Part shown: positions 1 to 8,991 of the stretch, in pieces
How positions within the stretch are numbered: position 1 is the stretch's first letter
How the letters are laid out: every line of letters begins with the position of its first letter
Assembly: GCA_965261795.1 (NCBI GenBank)
Contig: OZ253476.1
Coordinates: 992,001 to 1,056,000, forward strand
DNA from: CBDCFV01 sp965261795
GTDB lineage: Bacteria > Chloroflexota > Dehalococcoidia > Lucifugimonadales > UBA3495
Length of the DNA stretch: 64,000 bases
Direction: 5' to 3'
Notes under the pieces: generated by a model
Told to the model about the DNA's origin: nothing
The model's input: only the letters and a program-made list of their open reading frames with translations
The model's database searches: none
Translations under genes and position numbers: made by a program

Positions 1-627
1 TCAATTGACACCTAGAATCAGGTAATCTAGCAATATGTGCTATTACTCTTGCAAACTCATGAATATTTTGTGGGGTGTTTGCCTGAATTAGTACATAACC
101 GAAAGTGACTAAGTAGTCTGTCCCATATTGATGATTCTTGGTAATCTTGGGCAACAACAAATCGACATCGTTACAGTAGTTCATTGTTGGATAGTTGATT
201 ATAATTTTCGCCAGCTTAATTCTTGCCATTTCGGCAACATCTATCATGGCCTGACAGTGATCAAGACCATACAGATCTAGGCGGTCAAATGCGATGCCAT
301 TCTCGGCGGCCCAATCCAGAACGTCCAAGAAAACAGGCCTGTGCCAGAACCTATATCTACGTGCGCTTGCCGTTTACTGGGTACAGGGTGTCCTCTTAGA
401 CGACTCATATAGCGATTGTACCGGTGGTGTGGTTCATTGTCTCCCCTTCCCGCGACATACCAATCCGCATACTGGAGTACTTCTGGCAGCCCGTCATTTG
501 ACGATATTTCGAAACTAGGCTGACCCGGATTAGAGGATTGGATACCATTTTCTGCCATTATTTCGCGTATTATTCGGACATAATGATCTTTGATGAGGAT
601 AAGTCCTCTACGCGATACATTTGCCAT
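1..627 (-). pseudogene. SAM-dependent methyltransferase-like gene, frameshifted and cut by the window edge
   Basis: The frame opens at 627 (MANVSRRG) and reaches VDIGSGTGLF, a good class I SAM-binding motif I, about 100 residues in. It then runs into a stop at 277. A second frame picks up at the run of four A at 330-333 (T on the coding strand) and reads on as FLDVLDWAAENGIAFDRLDL to position 1 without a stop. One extra T in that run would restore a single ORF, so this is a 1-nt deletion or a sequencing error. The gene is clearly more AT-rich than what follows, which suggests transfer. The substrate cannot be told because the C-terminus lies outside the window. Confidence 0.6.
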
Positions 628-764
628 AACGACATTTAGAGTCAGACTTGTTGGTGCAGATTTAACGGCTGGGATATTGTAACATTCGTGAGTAGAATTG
701 TAATAACGTTACGATTCACACAAATCGATGTAAAAACAGAATCGTTTTCAATCTTGAGGGTGCT

Positions 765-2219
765 ATGCCAGCCAAAACAGGACAACAATATATAGATGGA
801 CTCAAACAGAGACCTGCCGAAGTCTGGATACGCGGTGAGCGAGTGAAGGATGTTACGGCTCACCCCGGCCTGAAGGGTGGTGTGCGGTCGGTGGCTGCGC
901 TGTACGACCTGCAGCACGCCCCCGGTATAAAAGATGAGATGACCTTCCTGTCGCCGTCGTCCGGGGAGCCGGTGGGACTGTCGTTCATCATTCCCAAAAC
1001 CCGCGAAGAACTGGAGCGCCGGCGAAGCATGATGTCCAACTGGGCTTGGGAAGGTTGCGGGATGATGGCCCGGACGCCCGACTTCCTCAATGTCGCCATC
1101 AGCGGTTGGGCCGGGGCCGCCGCCTACTTCTCCCGGAACCGGGAAGGATTCGATAAGAACGTCGTCAACTACCACGAGTACATCCGGGAGAACGACGTTA
1201 CGCTCACCCACACCTTGGTAAACCTGCAACGCCGCCGGAGCGCCGAAGTCGTGGACAACATCGACGACCAAGTCGCTCTCACGGTGGTCAAGGAGACCGA
1301 CGCCGGCATCATCGTCAAGGGCAGCCGCATCCTGGCGACCTTGGGGCCCATATCCGATGAGATAGCCGTATACCCCACCCGTACCCATCTGATTGGCAAG
1401 GACGCTTGGCGTCAAGCCTTCTCCTTCGCCATCCCCAACGACACGCCGGGGGTCAAGTTCCTCTGCCGGGAAAGTTACGACCTTGGCCGCTCTTCGTTTG
1501 ATCATCCCCTTGGCTCCCGTTTCGAAGAGATGGACGCAGTGGTGTTTTTCGACGACGTGCTGGTCCCGTGGGAACGGGTCTTTCTGTTGGGCGACGTGGA
1601 AATGTGCAACAACTACTCGTTGGCTACCCAGTCCACCACACATTCGGGTTACCAGGTTGCCAACCGCTGCGCGGTCAAAACGGAGTTCATCCTGGGCTTG
1701 GCGACCCTTATGGTGGACACCTTGGGGTCGGGAGGCATCCCCCACGTGCAGGAGCGGGTAGCGGAGATAATCGTCTACTTGGAAACCCTGAAAGCCTGTC
1801 TTCGGGCCTCGGAGGCCGACGCCCAGCCCAACCAGTGGGGCGTTATGTGCCCCGCGGGCGGTCCCATAAGCGCCGCCCGCGCCCTTTATCCCACCACTAT
1901 CTACCCAAGGCTGGCGGAAATCGTGCAACTGCTGGGCTCCAGCAGCCTGATGGCCCTCCCGTCCGAGGGAGACTTCAAGGCAGCCATCGGCCCCGATGTA
2001 GAAAAGTACCTTGCCACCGACAGCGCAACGGGTTGGCAGCGGGCGCGGCTTTTCCATTTGGCTTGGGACGTGGCCTGCAGCGGCTTCGGAGGCCGCCAAG
2101 TGCTGTACGAACGTTTCTTCGGAGGCGACCCTGTCCGCAACGCGATGATGACCTACCAGTCTTACAATAAGGACGCAGCAGTGCAACGGGTGCTGGATTT
2201 TTTGGATAAGGAAGGGTAG
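765..2219 (+). CDS. hpaB: 4-hydroxyphenylacetate 3-monooxygenase-type flavin oxygenase (HpaB family)
   Basis: This 484-residue protein has the full length and overall sequence character of the FADH2-dependent HpaB/PvcC/phenol-hydroxylase family, including the N-terminal GQQYIDGL and VWIRGERV segments and a central FDDVLVPWERVF block. Family enzymes insert one oxygen ortho to a phenolic OH using reduced flavin from a separate reductase (HpaC). No reductase is nearby. The start ATG at 765 follows GAGGGTG. The stop codon (2217-2219) overlaps the 10-bp target repeat of the ISAs1 element directly downstream, so the coding sequence survived but its terminator was displaced. SAR202-type Chloroflexota carry many paralogues with unassigned substrates, so the exact substrate is open. 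Confidence 0.88.
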   Translation: MPAKTGQQYIDGLKQRPAEVWIRGERVKDVTAHPGLKGGVRSVAALYDLQHAPGIKDEMTFLSPSSGEPVGLSFIIPKTREELERRRSMMSNWAWEGCGMMARTPDFLNVAISGWAGAAAYFSRNREGFDKNVVNYHEYIRENDVTLTHTLVNLQRRRSAEVVDNIDDQVALTVVKETDAGIIVKGSRILATLGPISDEIAVYPTRTHLIGKDAWRQAFSFAIPNDTPGVKFLCRESYDLGRSSFDHPLGSRFEEMDAVVFFDDVLVPWERVFLLGDVEMCNNYSLATQSTTHSGYQVANRCAVKTEFILGLATLMVDTLGSGGIPHVQERVAEIIVYLETLKACLRASEADAQPNQWGVMCPAGGPISAARALYPTTIYPRLAEIVQLLGSSSLMALPSEGDFKAAIGPDVEKYLATDSATGWQRARLFHLAWDVACSGFGGRQVLYERFFGGDPVRNAMMTYQSYNKDAAVQRVLDFLDKEG

Positions 2220-2227
2220 GACAGGGT

Positions 2228-3438
2228 CAGGGCTATCGCACGTGAAAATTGGCGAATTGGGAAAGCATATTTGCCAGGAAGCCATTGTCCCAACCGGCCC
2301 GTTTCAGCTTGCCCCGCATGGACCCCTTGCTGGGTTCCAGCTTGGTCAGATTCAACGCCAGTTTTCGCAGTAAGGCCAGATTCTCGGCGCAATGTCCCTT
2401 TCGGTTCCGGGCTTGGTCCTCGTTGAATACTACATCCAGGGACCAGTGCAGCCGGTTCTCAATGCCCCAATGACTGCGTACGATGTCATTGAACCGCTCT
2501 GGAGGGAAGGCCTGGCTCAGCAGATAGTAGCGGCTTTCCACACTGGTTTGACCCTCCCGATACCGGCTGGCGGTGACCTTGCCCACCGCTTGCAACCCCG
2601 GTCAGTGATGGCGCTCTTGCAGCCAACCCACATCACCGCTGATGTACGCCCGGCGGGTCTCGACTCGGCCATGTCCCTTGTTCACCTGGCTGGCCTGGGC
2701 CAGGGGAGTAGCAGCATCATCCAGGAACAGGCGCACGTCTTCATTCAGGGTTCCCTGGTTGCCCTTGAGGGCCAGCACATAGTCCGCCGATTGCTCCACC
2801 ACCTGCTGGGCCACCTGACGTTGGCAGTGCATGGCATCGGCAGTGACCACCGTGCCAGCCACCGACAACAGTTCCAGCAGCTTGGGAACGGCGGTTATCT
2901 CGTTGGATTTCCCGTCCACCGCCAGTTGGCCGAGGGACAGCCGCTGCTCGGTGGCCCAGGCGCTCACCAGATGCAGCGGCGAATTCCCTTCCGCCCGCTC
3001 GTAAGAACGGCGCGGGGTCTTACCGTCCAGCGCCACCACGCCTGGGCTGGCTTGGGCAAATTGCTCCATGAAGCCCACAAACCAGGTGTGGAATGCCGCT
3101 GGGTTCAGCAGCCGAAAGACTCGAGAGAAGGTGTCGTGGCTGGGAATCCCATTGCTAAGCTTCAGGAAAGATCCCAGGAACTCTCGCTTGGCCTGGCCAA
3201 ACAGGGCCATGTCGGTGCAAGTCTCTCCACCACATAGCAAGGTGCATAGGGTGATGACCATGATGTCGTGCAGCGAGTGCTGTTGCCCGTTGCCCCGGCG
3301 CGGGTCGGTGAGCCCATCAAACAATTCAGCCATTTCCCCCATCACCTCTGCCTCCACCCAATTCACTTCTTGCTAACACCCGACCGCGTTACCCATACCT
3401 ATTCTAACTCTACCTAGTTTCCTCGTGCGATAGCCCTG
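2228..3438. mobile_element. ISAs1-family insertion sequence
   Basis: The element is about 1.21 kb and is bounded by a perfect 15-bp inverted repeat: cagggctatcgcacg at 2228-2242 and its complement at 3424-3438. The match extends to 16 bp if one flanking base is counted on each side. Flanking 10-mers (2218-2227 and 3439-3448) agree at 8 of 10 positions, as expected of an ageing 10-bp target duplication; the ISAs1 family makes 8-10 bp duplications. It encodes one transposase with a premature stop, so it is probably immobile by itself. The insertion point is the stop codon of the HpaB-type gene. Confidence 0.85.
2233..3366 (-). pseudogene. ISAs1-family DDE transposase, interrupted by an in-frame TGA
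   Basis: The frame runs from a GTG at 3366 (the ORF begins NWVEAEVMGEMAELF) to a stop at 2233. One TGA at 2602-2604 splits it into a 254-codon N-terminal part and a 123-codon C-terminal part in the same frame. Around the stop the protein reads LQERHH-stop-PGLQAVGKVT, where relatives have Trp, so TGG to TGA is the likely change. The N-terminal DDE-associated domain (DGLTDPRRGNGQQHSL) is followed by the acidic residues of VALDGKTPRRS, VVTADAMHCQ and VVFNEDQARNRK, which fit the DDE triad. Apart from the stop codon the protein looks intact. Confidence 0.85.
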
Positions 3439-3545
3439 AGGGCAGGATCAACGGGGCGCAGTCGCACTTAACGACTTTGGACCATTTACACACCCTCTTG
3501 GATGAGGCAAAAACTTCTTAAAGTTCAGACTTTGCCTAACCCGGT

Positions 3546-3572
3546 AAGCCCTTGGGGAAGGGGGCTTTTTCT
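3546..3572 (+). terminator. Putative intrinsic terminator downstream of the HpaB gene
   Basis: An AAGCCCTT / AAGGGGGCTT hairpin with a short loop and a small bulge is followed by five T. Without the ISAs1 insertion it would lie roughly 100 nt after the HpaB stop codon, so the insertion seems to have separated the gene from its terminator. Confidence 0.45.
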
Positions 3573-3698
3573 GAATATGAGACCGTACTGCTATGCTTCA
3601 GGAAACCAGTCATCGGATTTGTTCGTATAGTGATATTATGTATTTATGTAACTCGCAACACGGCAGGTGAACCAGACTATCGAGGGGAGTAAGAAACT

Positions 3699-4913
3699 AT
3701 GCAAAGAGTGAGCAAAACTTTCGCCATGGCCGTAACCGCTCTCTCGGTTGCGGTGATATTCGTAATAGCGTTCGCTTGGGTGGGACCAGGGCTGGACGGG
3801 GCCGCAAAGCCGGCTTCCGCTGCGCTGTTTGACGAACAATTGGTGCAGACCATCTATGAAGAGGCCAGCCCGGGGGTGGTGGACATCAACGTCGACCGCC
3901 AAATGGAGGACGCGTATGGCCGCTTGGGCTTCGGGTCCGGGTTCCTCATCGATAGTGAGGGCCATATAGCCACCAACTTTCACGTCGTCCAGAACGCAGA
4001 CCGGATAAGAATCTCTTTCCAGGACGGCTCCACCGCGCTGGCGGAGGTCCTGGGAACCAACCCCGCCAACGACCTGGCTCTTGTGAAGGTCGACAGCGAG
4101 GCGGTCAAGAACATCACCCCGTTGACATTGGGTGACTCCGGCGAGGCCCGGCCCGGCCAGTTGGCTATCGCGATAGGAAGCCCGTTTGGCTTGGGTGGTT
4201 CGATCACCGTGGGAGTCGTCAGCGGGCTGGACCGCACGCTGACCAGCGACCTTTACCGGCCGATTTCCGGCGTAATTCAGACCGACGCGTTAATTAACCC
4301 CGGAAATTCGGGTGGGCCGCTGCTCAACCGGTCGGGAGAAGTAATTGGCATTAACACTGCCATACAGTCCCACTTCGGACGTATGGGCATTCAAAGTCCC
4401 AATCAAGGCAGCATCGGTTTCGCTGTGCCGGCCAGCACCTTGGACAGACTGCGCACAAGGCTGATGGAGAAGCAGGAAATCCGGCCTCCGTGGTTGGGAA
4501 TAAGCGCGGCCACTTTGCAACCCTTGTTGGTAGAGGCCTTGGAACTGCCTAAAGACAGAGGAATCTACGTTACCCAGGTTATGACCGGAAGCCCTGCCGC
4601 TGAAGCGGAGCTGGTCCCGTCAGGAATGGACCAATACGGCCTTCCCACGGGCGGCGGCGACATCATCACCGGCATAAACGGGGCGCCCGTCACCACGGTG
4701 GCAAGCCTTATAACCCAATTGAACTTGCATCTCCCAGGGGACGAGGTGACGCTGCAAGTGTTCCGGGACGGAGAGCAAATCGACGTAACATTGGACTTGG
4801 GGGAGTGGCCCGAGGAAACGGAGTCCTCCGCACCGCGGATGGTACCGGGTCCCAACGAGTGGAACGTGCCCAAAGAGTTATTGCCACCCGGCTTCCCGTC
4901 CCCAGAACGGTAG
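3699..4913 (+). CDS. htrA: HtrA/Do-like trypsin-family serine protease with PDZ domain
   Basis: The 404-residue protein has an N-terminal hydrophobic segment (residues about 10-29) that acts as signal or membrane anchor, so the protease works outside the membrane. The catalytic triad is visible: His in TNFHVV (about 95), Asp in NDLALV (about 125) and Ser in GNSGGPL (about 204). A single PDZ domain follows from about residue 290 (GIYVTQVMTGSPA, GGDIITGINGAPV). HtrA proteins degrade or refold damaged envelope proteins. The start ATG at 3699 is preceded by GAGGGGAG. The gene stands alone and converges with the oxidoreductase gene across a strong hairpin. Confidence 0.93.
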   Translation: MQRVSKTFAMAVTALSVAVIFVIAFAWVGPGLDGAAKPASAALFDEQLVQTIYEEASPGVVDINVDRQMEDAYGRLGFGSGFLIDSEGHIATNFHVVQNADRIRISFQDGSTALAEVLGTNPANDLALVKVDSEAVKNITPLTLGDSGEARPGQLAIAIGSPFGLGGSITVGVVSGLDRTLTSDLYRPISGVIQTDALINPGNSGGPLLNRSGEVIGINTAIQSHFGRMGIQSPNQGSIGFAVPASTLDRLRTRLMEKQEIRPPWLGISAATLQPLLVEALELPKDRGIYVTQVMTGSPAAEAELVPSGMDQYGLPTGGGDIITGINGAPVTTVASLITQLNLHLPGDEVTLQVFRDGEQIDVTLDLGEWPEETESSAPRMVPGPNEWNVPKELLPPGFPSPER

Positions 4914-4931
4914 ACTCACCCCGAAAATTAT

Positions 4932-4962
4932 GCGGCTCCAGCCCGTTAAAGGCTGGAGCCGC
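4932..4962. terminator. Hairpin terminator between convergent genes
   Basis: A perfect 12-bp stem (gcggctccagcc with its complement) and a 7-nt loop sit between the HtrA stop (4913) and the stop of the opposing gene (4986). There is no strong T tract on either side, but the position and stem strength fit a shared bidirectional terminator. Confidence 0.6.
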
Positions 4963-4985
4963 GGTTTCCAAGTCGCTGTTCGAGC

Positions 4986-6023
4986 CTAAAGGGGCAGGGA
5001 CACAGCCTGCCCCATTTGCGCGCTGCGGGTGACCGCCTCGGTCCACTCCATGTAGTGCACTCCAACATCGAAGGGAGTCCGGGTTATCTGTTCCTGCCCC
5101 CGTATCGCATTGGCGAACTCTTCCTCAACCCGCCAATAGGCTTGGCCCTCTTGAGGGTTGGCCACCTCCGACAGCGCGGCGTCTCCCCGGCGCCCCGCGT
5201 AGACGTTCAGCCGGTGGTCCAGCCGGATAGTGCCCTCGCTGCCATACAGCCAGACCTCGTTGCCGGTGGAAAGACCGGTTACGGTGCTGAACCGCATGTG
5301 GGCTTGGGCGCCGTTGGCAAGTTCGCAAAGAATATCCGCATGGTCGGGGATGGAAATGGCGTTCAGGTTGCCGTCGTCGTCCCGCCGGGACGATACGTTA
5401 ACCTTGGTCATGGCCATTACCTTGGTAGCCCTGCCCACCCACCGGATCATCGCTTCGTACCATATGCCCATGTTCAGTATGTTGTACCCGCTCAGGTCCC
5501 GGTTGTGGCGCCAGTGCATGGGACCGGCAGCATCGATGAAGTTGGGGCCCAATGAGTGCAACTCCACCGCCAGCAATTCGCCCAGGTAGCCGTCGGCGAT
5601 CATTTGTTGCAGCAGGTTGTCCACCCTGAAAGTCAATGGCGAGGGGACTATCTGGGCCACAAGGTCGGGACGGAGCCGGGAGGCCTCCAGCATCTCATGG
5701 GCTTCCTGCGCATTGGTGGCCATTCGGGCTTCGCAGAGCACGTGCTTGCCCTTCTCCAATGCAGCTACGGTCAGGGCGCGGTGCATGTAGGGCCAAGTGC
5801 CTATGCAGACCGCGTTTATGCTTTCGTCCTCCAATAGCTCGCGCCAGTCGTCGTAGACCTGCGGGATGTTGAACTGGTCCGCCACTCGTCTGCCCGACTC
5901 CCGGCTGCGGTTAGCCACGGCGACGATTTCCAGACCCTCTACACTCTGGAACCCGGGTATGTGCCGGTCGCGGGTGTTCAGGCCCGCTCCAATAAGACCG
6001 ACCCGAATCTCTTCATTAGGCAT
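4986..6023 (-). CDS. Gfo/Idh/MocA-family oxidoreductase with atypical EAR in place of the EKP motif
   Basis: The 345-residue protein has the N-terminal Rossmann fold (IRVGLIGAGLNTRDRHIPGF) and the alpha/beta C-terminal domain of the Gfo/Idh/MocA family, whose members oxidise or reduce sugars, inositols and related alcohols with NAD(P). The family-typical EKP motif is expected at GKHVLCE, but here the sequence is GKHVLCEARMATN, so the usual Lys is Arg or missing. That Lys contacts the cofactor and substrate in characterised members, so activity may differ. AGGAGC lies 6 nt before the ATG at 6023. No neighbour names a pathway. Confidence 0.85.
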   Translation of the reverse strand: MPNEEIRVGLIGAGLNTRDRHIPGFQSVEGLEIVAVANRSRESGRRVADQFNIPQVYDDWRELLEDESINAVCIGTWPYMHRALTVAALEKGKHVLCEARMATNAQEAHEMLEASRLRPDLVAQIVPSPLTFRVDNLLQQMIADGYLGELLAVELHSLGPNFIDAAGPMHWRHNRDLSGYNILNMGIWYEAMIRWVGRATKVMAMTKVNVSSRRDDDGNLNAISIPDHADILCELANGAQAHMRFSTVTGLSTGNEVWLYGSEGTIRLDHRLNVYAGRRGDAALSEVANPQEGQAYWRVEEEFANAIRGQEQITRTPFDVGVHYMEWTEAVTRSAQMGQAVSLPL

Positions 6024-6567
6024 GGTGTTGCTCCTAAAGTGTTATGCGGCGAAGTCACGCCATTATAGGTTGACGAGTCAACCATCGTCCAGACGCCCCT
6101 GTATCCACAGCATGGTCCATCAATTGCACTGAATACATTCCCGCGCCCGTTGGGTGAGTGGGAAAGAAAAACCTGATGTTCAACAGTGCCAGTGAGGCAA
6201 TTTCTTGCACTTGTCCAGTTATTTGTGTAGTGGTGTACGGTTGTCTTTATGCAATTAATCGTTGACAGATATGCATTAAACACTTAGTATGTACACGTTT
6301 TAATAAGTGTATATTATGTAATAAAACCACTATCTACAATTCATAACCATTTGAACACAAGTTTTAACCTGTAGCGTCAATGTTTTACTTTTTGAAATTA
6401 TGGACAATGTACCGTCATAGCAGAAATGCTTCTTGCTGTATTTCTACTTGCGCATGTCAAGTTCGCTTGGGGCAGGGCAGGTCCCCTCCTGGCTGATATA
6501 TCACTTTCGCCGGCCTGCTTTGAATCAACGATTGAATAGGATTTAGCAAAAACATCAAAGGACAGTT
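6024..6567. other. AT-rich intergenic region between divergent genes
   Basis: About 540 bp without a convincing ORF, noticeably richer in A/T than its neighbours, particularly 6230-6420. It must hold the promoters of both divergent genes. One good promoter facing the lipoprotein gene is listed separately. The base composition suggests either a long regulatory region or old transferred DNA. Confidence 0.6.
6262..6290 (+). promoter_or_regulatory. Sigma70-type promoter upstream of the iron-binding lipoprotein gene
   Basis: TTGACA (6262-6267), a 17-nt spacer and TAGTAT (6285-6290) make a near-consensus promoter. It would give a leader of about 270 nt before the ATG at 6568. Confidence 0.5.
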
Positions 6568-7878
6568 ATGTTAAAAACTAATCTCAATGTACCAATCAAA
6601 CTCATCGGTCTATTGGTTGCACTGGCGTTGTTCTCCATGCTCGCAGCCTGTGGGACTTCGTCGGCTCCACAGGTCCAGCCCACTCCCACGCCAATAGATA
6701 TGGAAAGCATTCGCTCGGTAGTGCGTGAAGCCGTGGCTGAGGCGAATAAGTCGGATCCAACATCCGAAGAAATCAACGGCGCAGTAGAAAAGGCGGTGTC
6801 GAATGCCATGCCCGCAGGGATTCGCGCCGAAGACATCTCTCCGATCGTCGAAGCCGCGGTGGCGGACGCTATGTCCACCCGCCCCACCAAGGAAGAAATT
6901 GGTCCGATGATGGAGAAGGCCGTTACGGAAGCCGTGGGACAGGCCCAGGAACCTGGAGAACTGGTGGTTTACTCCGGTCGCAGCACATCGCTGGTTGACC
7001 CCATTATCTAGCAGTTCGCAGAGGTTACGGGCATCGACGTAAAAGTGAAGTACGGCACAACGTCGCAGTTAGCCGCCACGCTGCTGGAGGAAGGCGGCAA
7101 CAGCCCCGCCGACGTCTTTTTCGCTCAGGACCCGGGCGGGTTGGGCGCCGTGGAAGAAATGCTGGCTGTGTTGCCCGACTCCATCCTGGACCAAGTCCCG
7201 GACTGGGCCCACTCTCCGCAGGGCCGATGGGTAGGAATATCGGGACGCGCCCGTACCGTGGTCTACAACACAGACCGGCTGACTGAAGCCGACCTGCCGG
7301 ATGATATGCTTGGATTTACCGACCCCAAGTGGAAGGGCCGCATCGGCTGGGCGCCTACTAACGCGTCATTCCAGACCATGGTCACTGCCATGCGGGCCGT
7401 ATGGGGCGAGAACAAGACACGGATGTGGCTGCAGGGCATCCAAGCCAACGAGCCTGCCATCTATCCCAAGAACACTCCGCAAGTTGCTGCTGCCGCTGCG
7501 GGTGAAATCGACGTTGGCTTCGTGAACCATTACTACCTCTTCCGCTTTCTGGCGGAGGAAGGCGAGGATTTCGCCGCGAGAAACTACCACCCCAAGGCCG
7601 GTGGCCCGGGTTCCATAATCATGGTGGCCGGTGCAGGGATTCTTACAACCGCCGAAAACCGGACCAACGCGGAGAGATTCTTGAACTTCATGCTATCTAC
7701 GCTGGGCCAGCAATACTTTGCGTCCCAGACCTTCGAGTACCCCTTGGTGGATGATGTAAAGACACAAAGAGTGCTGGTGGCGATTTCCGAAATCAACGCC
7801 CCACAGATTCCTTTGTCCGGCTTGGCCGATCTGGCCGGCACGCAGAATTTGCTGCGGGAGACCGGCGTCCTCCCCTGA
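6568..7878 (+). pseudogene. Iron(III) ABC transporter substrate-binding lipoprotein, split by an amber codon
   Basis: The first segment (6568-7011) holds a lipoprotein signal peptide (LFSMLAACGTS) and a Pro/Thr linker. It then has about 90 residues of repeated acidic-helical units (EAVAEANKS, EKAVSNAM, EAAVADAMS, EKAVTEAV), probably a coiled-coil stalk. Last comes the start of a FbpA/AfuA-like fold (GELVVYSGRS). A TAG at 7009-7011 stops it, and the same frame continues QFAEVTGIDVKVKYG to 7878. Relatives usually have an acidic or small residue before QF, so GAG to TAG is plausible. The C-terminal part keeps DVFFAQDPGGLGAVEE and WVGISGRARTVVYN, typical of ferric-ion binding proteins. No permease or ATPase gene is adjacent. 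Confidence 0.8.
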
Positions 7879-7901
7879 TCTTTCCGTTCCGTACGCTCTC
7901 C

Positions 7902-7945
7902 AGCCCGGCACCGTGGCATTGTCCCCGGTGCCGGGCTATTTATTG
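7902..7945 (+). terminator. Intrinsic terminator after the iron-binding lipoprotein gene
   Basis: A perfect 12-bp stem (agcccggcaccg / cggtgccgggct) with a 12-nt loop is followed by a T-rich tract (atttattg), 24 nt after the stop codon. Confidence 0.8.
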
Positions 7946-8067
7946 CCGCTCTCTCTGGAACACTTGTCATGCCGGGGTCTAAACTACCGAGTTGTCTCTA
8001 GTAGTCCGATGACTTTCTCATTGGTGCCCCTGTAAAGCGTATGACGCCCCACTCTTGGGTAGAATAG

Positions 8068-8283
8068 CAAGGCAATCGCGTTTTAACTATCAGTGCACCA
8101 GACAGGCCAAATCTGCCGCAAAACCTTCCGTCATTCCCGCGAAGGCAGGAATCCACACTGTCTCCCATAGGCAAATTTACCCTATCCAACGACTATGGAT
8201 TCCCGGTTCCACGGAAATGACGCCTGCCCCCGTGAAGACGGGGGATTAAATGGGCCGCCAAACTTTATAACGCGATTGCGCGC
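8068..8283. mobile_element. ISAs1-type MITE, copy 1 (core inverted relative to copy 2)
   Basis: A non-coding element of about 216 bp. Its left end caaggcaatcgcgtttta pairs with cgcgattgc at its right end. The flanking 10-mers ggtagaatag (8058-8067) and ggcagaatag (8284-8293) match at 9 of 10 positions, a good 10-bp target duplication. The end resembles the ISAs1 terminus at 2228 (cagggc-N-atcgc). Inside, two imperfect arms of the attcccgc / gcgggaat palindrome flank a core of about 42 bp. That core runs in the opposite direction in the copy at 54152. Confidence 0.75.
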
Positions 8284-8411
8284 GGCAGAATAGTCCTGCA
8301 CGCGCCAGGAATAAGTATTGAGATAAACTCCTGCCAACGTTGCCGTCCGCCGATGTTCGGCCTACAATTGCCCCGGCCAACCCCTGATGCGCAGGTATCA
8401 GGTCCAAAATA

Positions 8412-8891
8412 GTGTCGTTTCTTCGTCTATTGGAATCCATTGTCCACTCCCGTCCGTATCGAGTGGAAGAGGATAGCATGTTGCCGGCGTTGGCCGACAG
8501 CCAATACGTGCTGATGCTTCCCAGGGAGCGTCTTGGACGCCAACTGGACCGTGGAGACATCGTGGTACTCCGTCATCCCGGGGGGACTGGTGATGTGTAC
8601 ATCAAGCGTATCGTTGGACTGCCAAATGAGACTATCCTGATGAAGGAAGGGCAGCTTTTGCTGAATGGGAGGCCGTTGCAGGAGAATTATACCACCTCCC
8701 CCGCCGTGGAAAAGCGGATAGGGCCGCAAGAGTGGTCAGTCGGTTACGACGAATATTTCGTAATGGGAGACAACCGCAGACAAAGCCGCGACAGCAGGGT
8801 TTTTGGGCCGGTAAACAATCGGTTGATTATGGGTCGAGTCTGGTTCAGGTATTGGCCTCCAAGCGCGTGGGGACTACTGGGGCCAAGGTAA
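8412..8891 (+). CDS. lepB: Signal peptidase I (S26 family) without an obvious N-terminal anchor
   Basis: The 159-residue protein has the S26A boxes: catalytic Ser in EDSMLPAL (about residue 22), Lys in VYIKRIVGLPNE (about 65) and GDNRRQSRDSR (box E). Signal peptidase I removes signal peptides outside the membrane. The usual N-terminal transmembrane helix is missing: the first 20 residues (SFLRLLESIVHSRPYRV) are only weakly hydrophobic. The start is a GTG with no clear ribosome binding site, and an in-frame stop 24 nt upstream rules out a longer N-terminus. It could be a soluble processing peptidase such as the nickel-SOD maturation type, or a truncated LepB. Confidence 0.8.
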   Translation: MSFLRLLESIVHSRPYRVEEDSMLPALADSQYVLMLPRERLGRQLDRGDIVVLRHPGGTGDVYIKRIVGLPNETILMKEGQLLLNGRPLQENYTTSPAVEKRIGPQEWSVGYDEYFVMGDNRRQSRDSRVFGPVNNRLIMGRVWFRYWPPSAWGLLGPR

Positions 8892-8991
8892 CCATCGCCT
8901 TTGCACAAGGATGTAAATCTCCGTATAACACTTGCGCGATGTAGATGTGCGAGTGTCTATGCAACCTCTTGGGTATTGATAGAACGCAAAC

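Noticed and set aside
642..2285. 547-codon minus-strand ORF opposite the HpaB-type gene
   Set aside because: It mirrors the codon pattern of the plus-strand HpaB gene, has no domain similarity and is typical of antisense frames in GC-rich DNA.
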